Shown here: positions 38,659 to 47,634 of the stretch, in pieces | How the letters are laid out: every line of letters begins with the position of its first letter | Numbering within the stretch: position 1 is the first letter of the stretch | Made by a program: the position numbers and the translations under genes | Source: CAWFGW01 sp963849955 | Lineage (GTDB): Bacteria > Bacteroidota > Bacteroidia > Cytophagales > JAAEPT01 | DNA: 64,000 nucleotides | Direction: 5' to 3' | NCBI GenBank assembly: GCA_963849955.1 | Contig: CAWKJU010000017.1 | Coordinates: 1-64,000, forward strand | The notes under the pieces: model-generated | What the model was told of the DNA's origin: nothing | Database searches by the model: none | Seen by the model: the letters and a program-made list of their open reading frames with translations, nothing else

Positions 38659-39780
38659 TTAATTGAGTGCTTTGTATTTTCTTCCTTCAAATAGTGGCAC
38701 TTTTTGATTGACCACTTTTGTACTATCGTTTAAACCTTTCACGACAGCAATTTCGTCATCGTAGTAAACCAGGTCAACGGCTTGTTTGGTTAATGTGGAA
38801 TCTTTTTGATAAACCTGCACATCATTTTCACCATATATCGCTTCAATGCTCAGCTTTTGAGCATTTTTTATTATTCCAGCATCAATTTTCACTCGGTAAT
38901 ACTCACCGTGTTTAATTGCATCCTGATTTTTTATTTTTATATATCCTGAAAAAGACTGTGTGGCTGGGTTTAAAAAATCACTTACTCGTGCCACCTTCCC
39001 AGATAGCTCCTTCGAAGTACCTGTTTGATATACCGTTGCTTTATTCCCTACTTTCACTTGATCAATTTGAGAGTCAGAAAGCGATACTTCTATTTCTTTT
39101 TCACTTGTTTTTCCAAATGTTCCTACGTTCATTCCTGGGTTTAACTGTGTCCCTTCCTGTATTACTACATTCATTAAAATTCCATCAAAAGGTGCAAAGA
39201 AATAATGTTTTTGAAACTGTGCTTCCCGTGCCTTTACTTCATAATAGGATTTGAATAATTGCCGGTTAGATAGAAATAAATGTTCTCTATCATCTTCTAT
39301 TTCGGGTAACTTAGGCAAGTTACTATTAGCACTCACCTCGGAAAAATAGTTTTCCCATTTTTTAAAATCTTTTTTAAAATCGGTTTTTAAATCAGGTAGT
39401 AAAGTGGTCAATAACTGTATAAATGCACTTCTAGCTGCCTTTAGTGCATATAATCCTTCTGGGTTAGATACTGAAAAAATCAATTCTCCTTTTCTGAAAG
39501 AGGCGCCTTGTTTTAATGAATGTTTTCCTGCAACAATTTCACCTTTTACTTCTGAAATTAGATGAACCATGGAAGCATTATAAACACGCCCCTCTGATTT
39601 AACAGTTATGGGCACATCATCATTATCCACCGTTATTATTTTGACTAACCCCGTAGTAGCCAATTTTGAAACATTGTCTACCGGTGGTTTTTCTTTTGTC
39701 ATGAAAGAAACAAAAGCCCAGCTTAAAAACAACGCTAAACCTACCCCCCCAAGTGTGATGACAATTTTACCTGATTTCAT
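38659..39780 (-). CDS. Periplasmic adaptor (membrane fusion) subunit of RND efflux pump
   Basis: A HlyD/AcrA-type adaptor of 373 residues: an N-terminal membrane anchor (about 7-26), a lipoyl/barrel-sandwich half near 60-110 (GEIVAGKHSLKQGASFRKGELIF), a short helical hairpin (110-180), the second lipoyl half FFAPFDGILMNVVIQEGTQLNPG, and a beta-barrel domain. It is first in the adaptor-pump-TolC operon. No TetR or other local regulator is present, so regulation is not visible from the neighbourhood. Confidence 0.93.
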   Translation of the reverse strand: MKSGKIVITLGGVGLALFLSWAFVSFMTKEKPPVDNVSKLATTGLVKIITVDNDDVPITVKSEGRVYNASMVHLISEVKGEIVAGKHSLKQGASFRKGELIFSVSNPEGLYALKAARSAFIQLLTTLLPDLKTDFKKDFKKWENYFSEVSANSNLPKLPEIEDDREHLFLSNRQLFKSYYEVKAREAQFQKHYFFAPFDGILMNVVIQEGTQLNPGMNVGTFGKTSEKEIEVSLSDSQIDQVKVGNKATVYQTGTSKELSGKVARVSDFLNPATQSFSGYIKIKNQDAIKHGEYYRVKIDAGIIKNAQKLSIEAIYGENDVQVYQKDSTLTKQAVDLVYYDDEIAVVKGLNDSTKVVNQKVPLFEGRKYKALN

Positions 39781-39900
39781 TCTCTAAAAGAAACTTGCTA
39801 ACCTAATTCCCAAAACTGCTACTAATTATCGAATAATTCTATCAGTTTTAGGTCTTTGTTTAAACCTTTTAATTTTTCAAAGAACTAACTTAGTCATTAG

Positions 39901-39932
39901 TTTACTGTTTTTGAAGTGGTTTTATACTTTTG
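39901..39932 (+). promoter_or_regulatory. Candidate promoter for mfd
   Basis: TACTTTTG at 39925-39932 matches the Bacteroidota -7 element TAnnTTTG exactly. TTTA at 39901-39904 lies 20 bases upstream as a weak -33 element. This would leave a leader of about 77 bases before the mfd GTG start. Confidence 0.4.
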
Positions 39933-40016
39933 TAGCTGTTTGTTGCAAAGGAAGTTGTTGTTCTTTGCTGAAAATCAAAAATATGGATTGTAATTGTCAG
40001 GAGTAAGTAGAGAAAC

Positions 40017-43000
40017 GTGGAAGTAAAAGACTTACTTAAAATTTATAAAGCTAGCCCCTTAGTGTCCTTGTTAACTGAGAAGTTAAAAGACAAGGAGAAA
40101 GGCAATCTATTCATAAAAAATAGTCGCGGTAGTTTTGATGCACTTTTAGCTAGTTGTGTTTATCAAGCAAATAAAAAGCCTCACCTCTTTATTTTACGTG
40201 ACCGCGAAGAAGCAGCTTATTTCCAAAACGATTTGGAAAATATGTTAGGCAAAGAGCGTAATGTGCAATTTTTCCCTACCTCATATAAGCGGCCTTTCAT
40301 TTATGATGAAATAGAAAACGCCAATGTGCTTCAGCGTGCAGAGGTATTGAATACCATCAATTCTAAATCACTTGATGCAGATTTAATTGTGACCTACCCT
40401 CAGGCTTTAATTGAGAAGGTGATTAATAAAAGGTCTTTAGTCAAAAACACTTTTGGTATTAAAGTCGGGGACTCGCTTGACTTGAATTTTATGTCGGAAC
40501 TACTGGTGGAATACGGTTTTCAAATGAATGACTTCGTATATGAAGCAGGGGATTTTTCTATTCGCGGGGGTATTATTGATATCTATTCTTTCGCTAACGA
40601 GTTACCATATCGTATTGAGTTATTAGGAAAAGAAGTAGAAAGCATCCGTACCTTCGACCCCGAGTCGCAGCTCTCGGTAGAAAAAAAGAAATCGATTTCT
40701 ATAATCCCAGACGTGCAGACTAAATTATTGGAAGAAACACGTCAGTCATTTTTAGAGTATATTCCTTCAAACACAACCATCTGGATTAAAGATTATCCAC
40801 TTACTGTTGATGTCATTGAAAAATCCTTTGAAAAAGTGAGCGAAAATTTTGCCACTCTAATGAAGGAGTCTGGCGATAGTAAAGTGATTAATTCACCTAC
40901 AGAATTATTTGAAACAAAAGAAAGTTTTTCTGCCTTAGTTAAGACTTTCTCTGCTATAGAGTTTGGTGCAAAAAATCGTTTGAAGGGAGAAGAGATTTCC
41001 TTTGAAATCAAACCACAGCCTTCTTTTAATAAAAAATTCAATCTTCTGGCTGATTCGTTAGCTGAATATAAAGCCACCGGTTATTCCATAGCTATTGTGG
41101 GAGATTCGTTACAGCACATCACCAAGCTACGAAGTGTGATAGAAGAATTGGATCCCACACTACAAATTGATAACCTAGCGACTGCATTGCGAGAAGGTTT
41201 TGTGGATGAAGATGAAAAATTAGTCCTCTTTACCGACCATCAAATTTTTGAGCGCTATTTTAAATTTAAGGTCAAAGAAAAACATTCGCGCTCAAAAGCT
41301 CTTACCGTAAAAGAATTAAAAAGTCTACAACCAGGTGACTATATCACACATATTGATTATGGTGTTGGGCGTTTTGCGGGTATGGAACGAAAAGATGTGA
41401 ATGGTAAAATTCAAGAATCCATCCGAATCATCTACCGCGATAACGACATTTTATATATCAATGTGCATTCCCTGCATAAGATTGCTAAGTTTAGCAACAA
41501 GGATGCGCCTCCTCCTCAAATGAGCAAGTTGGGTTCGCCCGAGTGGGAAAACAAAAAGAAAAAGGTCAAAAGAAAAGTTAAAGAAATAGCTATAGACTTG
41601 ATCAAGCTATACGCCCAACGCAGAGCAAATAAAGGGACTGCTTTTTCGCCAGACAATTACTTACAAGTAGAACTTGAAACCTCTTTTATGTATGAAGACA
41701 CACCAGACCAAGCCAAAGCTGCTGCTGATGTGAAAACAGACATGGAAAAAGAATATCCTATGGATCGCTTAGTTTGTGGGGACGTAGGTTTTGGTAAAAC
41801 TGAAGTGGCCATTCGGGCTGCATTTAAAGCCGTCTGCGATAGTAAACAAGTCGCGGTATTAGTACCAACTACCATTTTAGCACAACAGCATTTCCATACT
41901 TTTCAAAACCGGCTTGAGGACATGCCTTGTAAAGTCGACTACATCAATCGGTTTAGAACTACCAAGGAAATTAAAGAAATTAAAGACCGTCTTAAAAAAG
42001 GTGAAATAGATATCCTTGTCGGAACGCATAAAATAGTTGGGAAAGAAATCAAATTTAAAGACTTAGGTCTCTTAATTATTGATGAGGAGCAAAAGTTTGG
42101 CGTAGCGGTAAAAGATAAATTAAAAGAGTTTAAGGTGAATGTCGATGTGCTCACACTTACGGCCACACCTATTCCTCGGACGTTGCAATTCTCATTAATG
42201 GGTGCGAGGGATTTATCCGTGATTACAACACCACCACCAAACAGAAGACCAGTAACTACAGAGATTCACACGTTTGATGAACGTATCATTCGCGATGCGG
42301 TAAGCTTCGAGTTAAAGCGTGGAGGACAAGTGTTTTTTGTTCATAATCGCGTAGCGGACATCGAAAAAATAGGAGATATTATTTTGCGGTTGGTGCCAGA
42401 TGCACGCGTTGGGGTCGCTCATGGACAAATGGAGGGTAAACGATTAGAAAAAGCGATGCTTCGCTTTATTGACCATGAAACTGATGTGCTGGTTTCGACT
42501 AATATTATTGAGTCGGGACTAGATATCACCAATGCCAATACTATTATTATTAATCAGGCACAAAACTTTGGTTTGTCTGATTTACATCAAATGCGGGGCC
42601 GTGTGGGTAGGTCGAATAAAAAAGCATTTTGCTATTTGCTAACCCCGGCCATGTCTGTGTTGACTTCTGATGGAAGAAAACGCTTAGAAACATTAGAAGA
42701 ATATTCTGAATTAGGTGATGGGTTTAAGATTGCCATGCGTGACTTGGAAATACGTGGTGCTGGGGATTTATTAGGCGGTGAGCAAAGTGGGTATATTAAT
42801 GATATTGGCATAGAAACCTATCAACAATTACTAGACGAAGCCATTCAAGAACTGAAAGAAACAGAATTTAAAGACTTATTCAAAACCGAAATTGATGTTT
42901 CTAAACTCAAGGTTGATTGTAATATTGAAACCGATTTGGAGGTATTAATTCCAGAAGACTATGTGTCAAATATTTCCGAACGACTTCGGTTATACAATAC

Positions 43001-43358
43001 CTTAGATGTAATTAAAAACGAACCAGCGCTTCAAGAATTTTCCACTACGTTGATTGACCGGTTTGGAGTAATTCCACCAGAAGTGATGAGTTTAATAGAA
43101 ACCGTCCGATTGCGATGGGAAGCAGAACGACTCGGCTTTGAAAAATTAATGCTCAAGCAAGGTGTGATGAAAGGTCACGTAAACATTGAAAACAACGATA
43201 GCTATTTTCAATCAGAAGTATTTGGGAAACTGTTAACTTTCATTCAAAAAAATCACCAGCGTTGCTCCCTACAAGAAAAGGGAGGTAAAATGAATATCAC
43301 TTTCAAAAATGTAACAGGCGTAGGCCAAGCGCTAAATTTGTTAAAATCAGTGATGTAA
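40017..43358 (+). CDS. mfd: Transcription-repair coupling factor
   Basis: Mfd removes RNA polymerase stalled at DNA lesions and recruits UvrA (encoded at 23168-25990). The 1113-residue protein shows the UvrB-homologous N-terminal module, with the FSIRGGIIDIYS segment. The CarD-like polymerase-interaction domain follows (LQPGDYITHIDYGVGRFAGM, about 440-460). The RecG-like motor has Walker A GDVGFGKTEVA near 590, the DEEQ box, SGLDITNANTIII and QMRGRVGRS, and the C-terminal TRCF domain comes last. The start codon is GTG at 40017 after CAGGAGTAAG; no in-frame ATG is better placed. The stop lies four bases before the ATG of the next gene. Confidence 0.97.
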   Translation: MEVKDLLKIYKASPLVSLLTEKLKDKEKGNLFIKNSRGSFDALLASCVYQANKKPHLFILRDREEAAYFQNDLENMLGKERNVQFFPTSYKRPFIYDEIENANVLQRAEVLNTINSKSLDADLIVTYPQALIEKVINKRSLVKNTFGIKVGDSLDLNFMSELLVEYGFQMNDFVYEAGDFSIRGGIIDIYSFANELPYRIELLGKEVESIRTFDPESQLSVEKKKSISIIPDVQTKLLEETRQSFLEYIPSNTTIWIKDYPLTVDVIEKSFEKVSENFATLMKESGDSKVINSPTELFETKESFSALVKTFSAIEFGAKNRLKGEEISFEIKPQPSFNKKFNLLADSLAEYKATGYSIAIVGDSLQHITKLRSVIEELDPTLQIDNLATALREGFVDEDEKLVLFTDHQIFERYFKFKVKEKHSRSKALTVKELKSLQPGDYITHIDYGVGRFAGMERKDVNGKIQESIRIIYRDNDILYINVHSLHKIAKFSNKDAPPPQMSKLGSPEWENKKKKVKRKVKEIAIDLIKLYAQRRANKGTAFSPDNYLQVELETSFMYEDTPDQAKAAADVKTDMEKEYPMDRLVCGDVGFGKTEVAIRAAFKAVCDSKQVAVLVPTTILAQQHFHTFQNRLEDMPCKVDYINRFRTTKEIKEIKDRLKKGEIDILVGTHKIVGKEIKFKDLGLLIIDEEQKFGVAVKDKLKEFKVNVDVLTLTATPIPRTLQFSLMGARDLSVITTPPPNRRPVTTEIHTFDERIIRDAVSFELKRGGQVFFVHNRVADIEKIGDIILRLVPDARVGVAHGQMEGKRLEKAMLRFIDHETDVLVSTNIIESGLDITNANTIIINQAQNFGLSDLHQMRGRVGRSNKKAFCYLLTPAMSVLTSDGRKRLETLEEYSELGDGFKIAMRDLEIRGAGDLLGGEQSGYINDIGIETYQQLLDEAIQELKETEFKDLFKTEIDVSKLKVDCNIETDLEVLIPEDYVSNISERLRLYNTLDVIKNEPALQEFSTTLIDRFGVIPPEVMSLIETVRLRWEAERLGFEKLMLKQGVMKGHVNIENNDSYFQSEVFGKLLTFIQKNHQRCSLQEKGGKMNITFKNVTGVGQALNLLKSVM

Positions 43359-43362
43359 TGTG

Positions 43363-43950
43363 ATGAAAAACGAACTGGATTTACTTTTAAAAGAAATACG
43401 AAGCTGTAGTCTCTGCCATCAGCATTTACCTTTAGGTCCAAACCCTGTATTAAGAGCATCAACTGAATCAAAAATCTTAATTGTGGGTCAGGCTCCAGGA
43501 ACGCGAGTGCATAAGACAAGTATCCCATGGAATGACCCTAGTGGTGATAAATTAAGAGAATGGTTAGGGGTAGACCGTGAGACATTTTATAATGAAAAAA
43601 ACTTTGCTATTATCCCCATGGGGTTTTGTTACCCAGGGAAAGGAAAGTCAGGTGATTTACCCCCTCGCTTAGAGTGTTCTAACACATGGCATGCACAATT
43701 ATTACAATTACTTCCAAACATTCAACTCACTTTACTCTTTGGACAATATGCCTTAAATTATTTTCTAAAAAATCGAAAAAAGAAAACTTTAACAGAAACA
43801 GTTGCTAACTATCAAGAATATTTGCCAGAATATATCCCTATGCCACACCCCTCACCACGCAATAGATTTTGGTTACAAAAAAATCAGTGGTTCGAAGATG
43901 AAATTGTTCCTGTTCTCCAAGAAAAAACACATCAGTTACTTTCTGATTAA
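43363..43950 (+). CDS. Uracil-DNA glycosylase superfamily protein
   Basis: A 195-residue protein of the UDG superfamily, which removes uracil or related bases from DNA. It has VGQAPGTRVH near residue 40 (motif 1 region GxAPG), PMGFCYPGK, LLFGQYAL, and the motif 2 type HPSPRNRFW near residue 165. Cysteines in SCSLCHQ near the N-terminus recall iron-sulfur family 4/5 enzymes, but the full four-cysteine set is not evident. I take the ATG at 43363; a GTG lies one codon before. It starts four bases after mfd, so the two repair genes are probably co-transcribed. Exact base specificity is open. Confidence 0.82.
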   Translation: MKNELDLLLKEIRSCSLCHQHLPLGPNPVLRASTESKILIVGQAPGTRVHKTSIPWNDPSGDKLREWLGVDRETFYNEKNFAIIPMGFCYPGKGKSGDLPPRLECSNTWHAQLLQLLPNIQLTLLFGQYALNYFLKNRKKKTLTETVANYQEYLPEYIPMPHPSPRNRFWLQKNQWFEDEIVPVLQEKTHQLLSD

Positions 43951-43992
43951 GAAAAATATATAGAATAGTAAGAATTTTTCGTGTGGAAAACT

Positions 43993-44023
43993 TTTGAATG
44001 TTACTACTAATAGATTATATTTA
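43993..44023 (+). promoter_or_regulatory. Candidate Bacteroidota promoter for gldJ
   Basis: TTTG at 43993-43996, 19 bases, then TATATTTA at 44016-44023 (consensus TAnnTTTG with the last base different). The predicted transcription start is near 44030, about 28 bases before the gldJ ATG. Confidence 0.5.
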
Positions 44024-44057
44024 TAGCTTGTAAATAGACAACAAACAAAATTTAGGT

Positions 44058-45260
44058 ATGAATAAGCTTGTTAGAATTGTTAAAAAAATTGCTTTTGTAC
44101 TAAGTGCAGCGGCTGTTTTAGCATCTTGTGGAGGTGGTAGCGGTAACCCTACAAGTATGGATCCAGGAGAGCAAAGTACAGCAACAGGTCTTGCGTATAA
44201 TGAGGAAGATGGTTTCCAAGTTAGTCAGTACTTCGGTCAGCCGGAAGGTCCAAACTTAGTATTTATCGAAGGTGGTAGAACTGTTTTAGGTTCTTATGAA
44301 GAAGATCTTTTAAAAAGACAAGATAATTTAGAAAGAACAGTTACTGTTGCTTCATTTTATATGGATGAAACAGAAATTGCTAATGTTCACTGGTTAGAAT
44401 ATTTATTTTATATCAAAAGAGACTCTTCTGAAGAGTTTTGGCAATCAGCTTTGCCTGATACATTAGTGTGGCAAAGTGAGCTAGCTTATAATGACCCTTA
44501 TGTGGATCATTATTTAAGATATCCAGGTTTCCGTTATTTCCCGGTTGTGGGAGTTAACTGGTTACAAGCTGTTGATTTTTCAAACTGGAGAACAAACGTT
44601 GTTAACAAAAAGTTAGCAGAAGATGCAGGTATCGAAATTCCAGAAGGTGGTTATGAAGGTCGAATTCCTTTAGAGTCAGGTGTTGTATTACCAAATTACC
44701 GTCTACCATCAGAAGCCGAATGGGAATATGCTGCTCAAGCCCTTATTGGAAACCAATGGTTAGATGAAAACCAAACACATAAAAGACTTTATCCATGGGA
44801 TGGTCATGCATTAAGAAACCCTTACGGCAACGAAATGGGTATGTTCTTAGCAAACTTTAAAAGAGGCCGTGGTGACTATGCTGGTATCGCTGGTAAGTTG
44901 AATGACGGTGCTATGATCACAGATTATATCTATAACTACCCTCCAAATGATTTCGGTTTGTATAACATGGCTGGAAATGTGAACGAGTGGGTATATGATG
45001 TTTACCGTCCTACATCTTTCCAAGTGATGGATGACTTAAACCCATTAAGAAGAGATGGTACTTTAGATGACGAAAAAGGTTATGATACAAAAGGTTACCA
45101 ATCTTTAATTGACGATCATACAAGAGTTTACAAAGGAGGTTCTTGGAAAGATGTTGCTTACTGGATGTCTCCAGGTACTAGAAGATACTTAGCAGAAGAT
45201 TCTTGTACTGCAACTATCGGATTCAGATGTGCGATGATTCGTGCAGGTACTAACTACTAA
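44058..45260 (+). CDS. gldJ: Gliding motility / type IX secretion lipoprotein GldJ
   Basis: GldJ is an outer-membrane lipoprotein needed for gliding and type IX secretion in Flavobacterium. Seen here: a lipoprotein signal with lipobox LASC (about residues 20-23), then a formylglycine-generating-enzyme-like (sulfatase-modifying) fold beginning GPNLVFIEGG. Characteristic blocks are FYMDETEIANVHWLEYL, ALPDTLVWQ, FPVVGVNWLQA, RLPSEAEWEYA, PNDFGLYNMAGNVNEWV and, at the end, RVYKGGSWKD...GFRCAM. These match GldJ rather than GldK in my memory. At 400 residues it is much shorter than F. johnsoniae GldJ (about 560 from memory), mainly because the long insert before the RVYKGGSW block is missing. The gene stands alone with its own promoter and terminator. 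Confidence 0.88.
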   Translation: MNKLVRIVKKIAFVLSAAAVLASCGGGSGNPTSMDPGEQSTATGLAYNEEDGFQVSQYFGQPEGPNLVFIEGGRTVLGSYEEDLLKRQDNLERTVTVASFYMDETEIANVHWLEYLFYIKRDSSEEFWQSALPDTLVWQSELAYNDPYVDHYLRYPGFRYFPVVGVNWLQAVDFSNWRTNVVNKKLAEDAGIEIPEGGYEGRIPLESGVVLPNYRLPSEAEWEYAAQALIGNQWLDENQTHKRLYPWDGHALRNPYGNEMGMFLANFKRGRGDYAGIAGKLNDGAMITDYIYNYPPNDFGLYNMAGNVNEWVYDVYRPTSFQVMDDLNPLRRDGTLDDEKGYDTKGYQSLIDDHTRVYKGGSWKDVAYWMSPGTRRYLAEDSCTATIGFRCAMIRAGTNY

Positions 45261-45285
45261 AATTAATATTCATACCATTAATACC

Positions 45286-45319
45286 GAAAGGGTTCACAAA
45301 AGTGAACCCTTTCTTTTTT
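45286..45319 (+). terminator. Rho-independent terminator of gldJ
   Basis: A perfect 12-bp stem, GAAAGGGTTCAC at 45286-45297 with its complement at 45302-45313, a four-base AAAA loop and a run of six T. It lies 26 bases past the gldJ stop. Confidence 0.9.
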
Positions 45320-45985
45320 AACTGAATGCTCATTTCAACAGTTTTAAAGCAATGACAAAAGTCTTAACTACTTTCTAAAATTCAGTTAAGCTCTTTAAAG
45401 TTTATTCGTTTCATTAAAAATGCCCAAAACACAATACATCTAAAAACAATATAGAGTTAATGCTGTAGTCTAAAATATTAAGTAAAGACATCTCGTGCTT
45501 TGATGACATTAATATAGCACTAGACACTTTCAGTACGAGACATTAAAAATGCTCAGGTACGCTATTCAGAAGTGATGATTGAGCAAATTAACTATAAAAG
45601 AAGAATAAAGTGTTAGAAGTAGGTTGTAAAATAGTCGGCTTAACAAACTTCTTCTTGAGAAAGAATATAGCGTTCACACACTGATGCGTAATTAGCTGTA
45701 AAAAAGATAGATCAGGCCACTGTTTAGCGGATTTTACGACAAACATGTAGGGAAAACTCACTATGAACAAAGAATAGAACATTCAAATTCCTTCCCACAT
45801 CAAAGGTAGTTACATCTCGTATAAGTGTTTCTTGGACCTTTAGCATTATTCGTCTCTGAAAAAATGAAATATAAACACCCATGTTTTTATTATTTAGCAC
45901 TACATTTTCAAGGAGATATTAGCAAAAGACATAGAAAGAATTAGCACATGTGGAAAAAGTATATGATTTACGTGTTAGAACGCAT
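45320..45985. other. 666-base AT-rich gap with no recognised gene
   Basis: No convincing open frame on either strand; the longest minus-strand frame (45588-45782) has low-complexity hydrophobic content and no initiation context. Plus-strand translation of about 45620-45980 gives short stretches that look protein-like but are broken by many stops, so this may be an old gene remnant; no family is recognised. TCTCGT at 45491-45496 can pair with ACGAGA at 45535-45540, with a nested GTGCT/AGCAC, a weak hint of folded RNA. Confidence 0.5.
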
Positions 45986-46690
45986 TTAATGCGGTGGCGT
46001 TATTGCAAGCACAAAAATACTAATGGATTTAGGTTTTGCTTTAAGTAACTCCTGATAGCATACCTCAAGAGTTGCCCCAGTAGTCAATACATCATCTACC
46101 AATATTACATCTTTCCCAGTCAGGCTATCATCAGTGACTGCAAAGGTTGATTGCAAGCTTTCCCATCTGGCAAGCCTTCCTTTACGCGTTTGTGAATCAC
46201 TAGCTTTATTTCTGATTAACAAAGTCGTGTCAATAGGAAAGTGTAAAACGTGAGATAACCCTTTACATATCTCCTCACTTTGATTGTATCCTCGCCATTT
46301 TTCTTTTGATGGATGCAACGGTACGGGCACAAGTGTCATGTTGCCATTTTTTAAAAACGGATCGTTTTCAAGTTCTTTACCAAAGAGTTCACCCAACAAA
46401 ACAGCAATATCCTTATTTCCTTTATACTTAAATTCATAAAATAAATTTTGAACAATCCCTTTACGGCTATAATGCAAAAAAGCATAAAATTTCGAAGGGT
46501 AAATTCTTCCATACAAGCGTTCCTTTATATAGGGAATAGTACGTAAATGGCTATGTGTTTTAGGTAATTTATCGGTACAGTTCAAACAAATTATCCGATT
46601 CCTTTCACCCAAAGTCTTTTGGCAATTCAGGCATAAAGCAGGATATATTAATGAGATAAAATCTCTTATAAAAGTTTTAAAAATGTTCAT
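45986..46690 (-). CDS. comF: ComF family phosphoribosyltransferase-like protein
   Basis: ComF-type proteins are linked to DNA uptake in naturally transformable bacteria. The N-terminus has a four-cysteine zinc ribbon (CLNCQK...CLNCTDK, about residues 20-42) and the C-terminus the PRPP-binding motif VILVDDVLTTGATLE (about 193-207). I choose ATG 46690 as the start; the frame extends to 46720, but the two upstream starts fall within the terminator hairpin at 46705-46730. The length is then 234 residues, usual for the family. No other competence genes are adjacent. Confidence 0.9.
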   Translation of the reverse strand: MNIFKTFIRDFISLIYPALCLNCQKTLGERNRIICLNCTDKLPKTHSHLRTIPYIKERLYGRIYPSKFYAFLHYSRKGIVQNLFYEFKYKGNKDIAVLLGELFGKELENDPFLKNGNMTLVPVPLHPSKEKWRGYNQSEEICKGLSHVLHFPIDTTLLIRNKASDSQTRKGRLARWESLQSTFAVTDDSLTGKDVILVDDVLTTGATLEVCYQELLKAKPKSISIFVLAITPPH

Positions 46691-46696
46691 CTTAAT

Positions 46697-46730
46697 AAAA
46701 AAGTAGAGGGACATTTTCAACAGTCCCTCT
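46697..46730 (-). terminator. Rho-independent terminator between ompH-like gene and comF
   Basis: On the minus strand AGAGGGAC (46730-46723) pairs with GTCCCTCT (46712-46705) around a ten-base loop, followed two bases later by six T (46702-46697). It ends the ompH-like transcript 16 bases past its stop codon and overlaps the leader of comF. Confidence 0.75.
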
Positions 46731-46745
46731 TAATATCATCACGAT

Positions 46746-47378
46746 TTATTTTGCTAAAAACTCTTCGTTTAAGCCATCAATTATCGGTTGCGTAATATCT
46801 AAACTATCTGTGGCAAATAAAACAGATGAAGCTGATCCTGTAGCCATAATGAATGAATAATTCAAATCATTACTGTACTTCTCAAGGTATTCAGTCACGT
46901 TTTTCATTATTTTTTCATTTGTTTCAGCCATCTCTTGTTCTAGCTTACTTTGCAGTTCATATTCTTTCTTAGCAAACTCCTGTTGTTTTTGAACAAAATA
47001 TTGCTGCCTTTGGTCTATTTCAGCTTGGCTTTTATACACACCCCCTTGATAGTTTTCCATAAACATCTGATATTCTTCAGTCACTTTGGCTTTCTCCGCA
47101 TCTAATTTTTGTTGTTGCGCTTTCAGCTTTCTTTCTGCGGTTTTTGATACAGATTCGATGAATTTGTATTTTTTATTCAGTGTGTCAATATTTACATATG
47201 CAATAGGTAAACGTACTTGATTAGAATCAGTCATTATTTTAGGCGAAGCGGTGGTTTTCTTCACTTCAGTCATAGTATGTTCGGTTGAACTAACAGCACA
47301 GCTATTAAAATGAAGATAGTATAATACAGCAACCGCAATGACTAGAACTATATTGAGTCCGATAGATAAGTTTTTCAA
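46746..47378 (-). CDS. OmpH/Skp-family periplasmic protein
   Basis: Skp-like proteins chaperone unfolded outer membrane proteins across the periplasm. The 210-residue protein has an N-terminal signal/anchor (about 5-24), then the family start LPIAYVNIDTLNKKY, a long coiled coil (about 85-170) rich in Gln, Lys and Glu with EIDQRQQYFVQKQQEFAKKEYELQ, and a small C-terminal strand region ending DITQPIIDGLN. The DSLDIT ending matches Bacteroidota OmpH proteins. The only start available is TTG at 47378, because an in-frame stop lies five codons upstream. Confidence 0.85.
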   Translation of the reverse strand: MKNLSIGLNIVLVIAVAVLYYLHFNSCAVSSTEHTMTEVKKTTASPKIMTDSNQVRLPIAYVNIDTLNKKYKFIESVSKTAERKLKAQQQKLDAEKAKVTEEYQMFMENYQGGVYKSQAEIDQRQQYFVQKQQEFAKKEYELQSKLEQEMAETNEKIMKNVTEYLEKYSNDLNYSFIMATGSASSVLFATDSLDITQPIIDGLNEEFLAK

Positions 47379-47586
47379 TATTTTAATTTTTTATATAAAA
47401 GAAAACGTGGTGGTTTAAATAAGACCAACGGGTACAAACTTCCTAAATTAAATCAAATAAGCAAAGGTTATAGCAATCATAAATCGACTGCATTAGGTGC
47501 TGTTTCTGATCAATTATCGTCTCTTCAAAAATTATTATTTTAATTTGAAGACTATAAAATTTACCATCTACAGTTTTTGTTATCAC

Positions 47587-47602
47587 TTCCGAAAATTCGG
47601 AA
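47587..47602. promoter_or_regulatory. Inverted repeat before a lipoprotein gene, candidate operator
   Basis: TTCCGAA and TTCGGAA form a 7-bp dyad separated by two bases. A promoter-like TATATTTC lies at 47611-47618, so the dyad would overlap its -33 region. No regulator is adjacent, so the partner is unknown. Confidence 0.3.
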
Positions 47603-47634
47603 ATTATACTTATATTTCGGTTAAACTGATTGTT

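Noticed and set aside
45588..45782. 64-codon minus-strand frame in the gldJ-comF gap
   Set aside because: No signal peptide pattern, family or ribosome site, and composition fits random AT-rich DNA.
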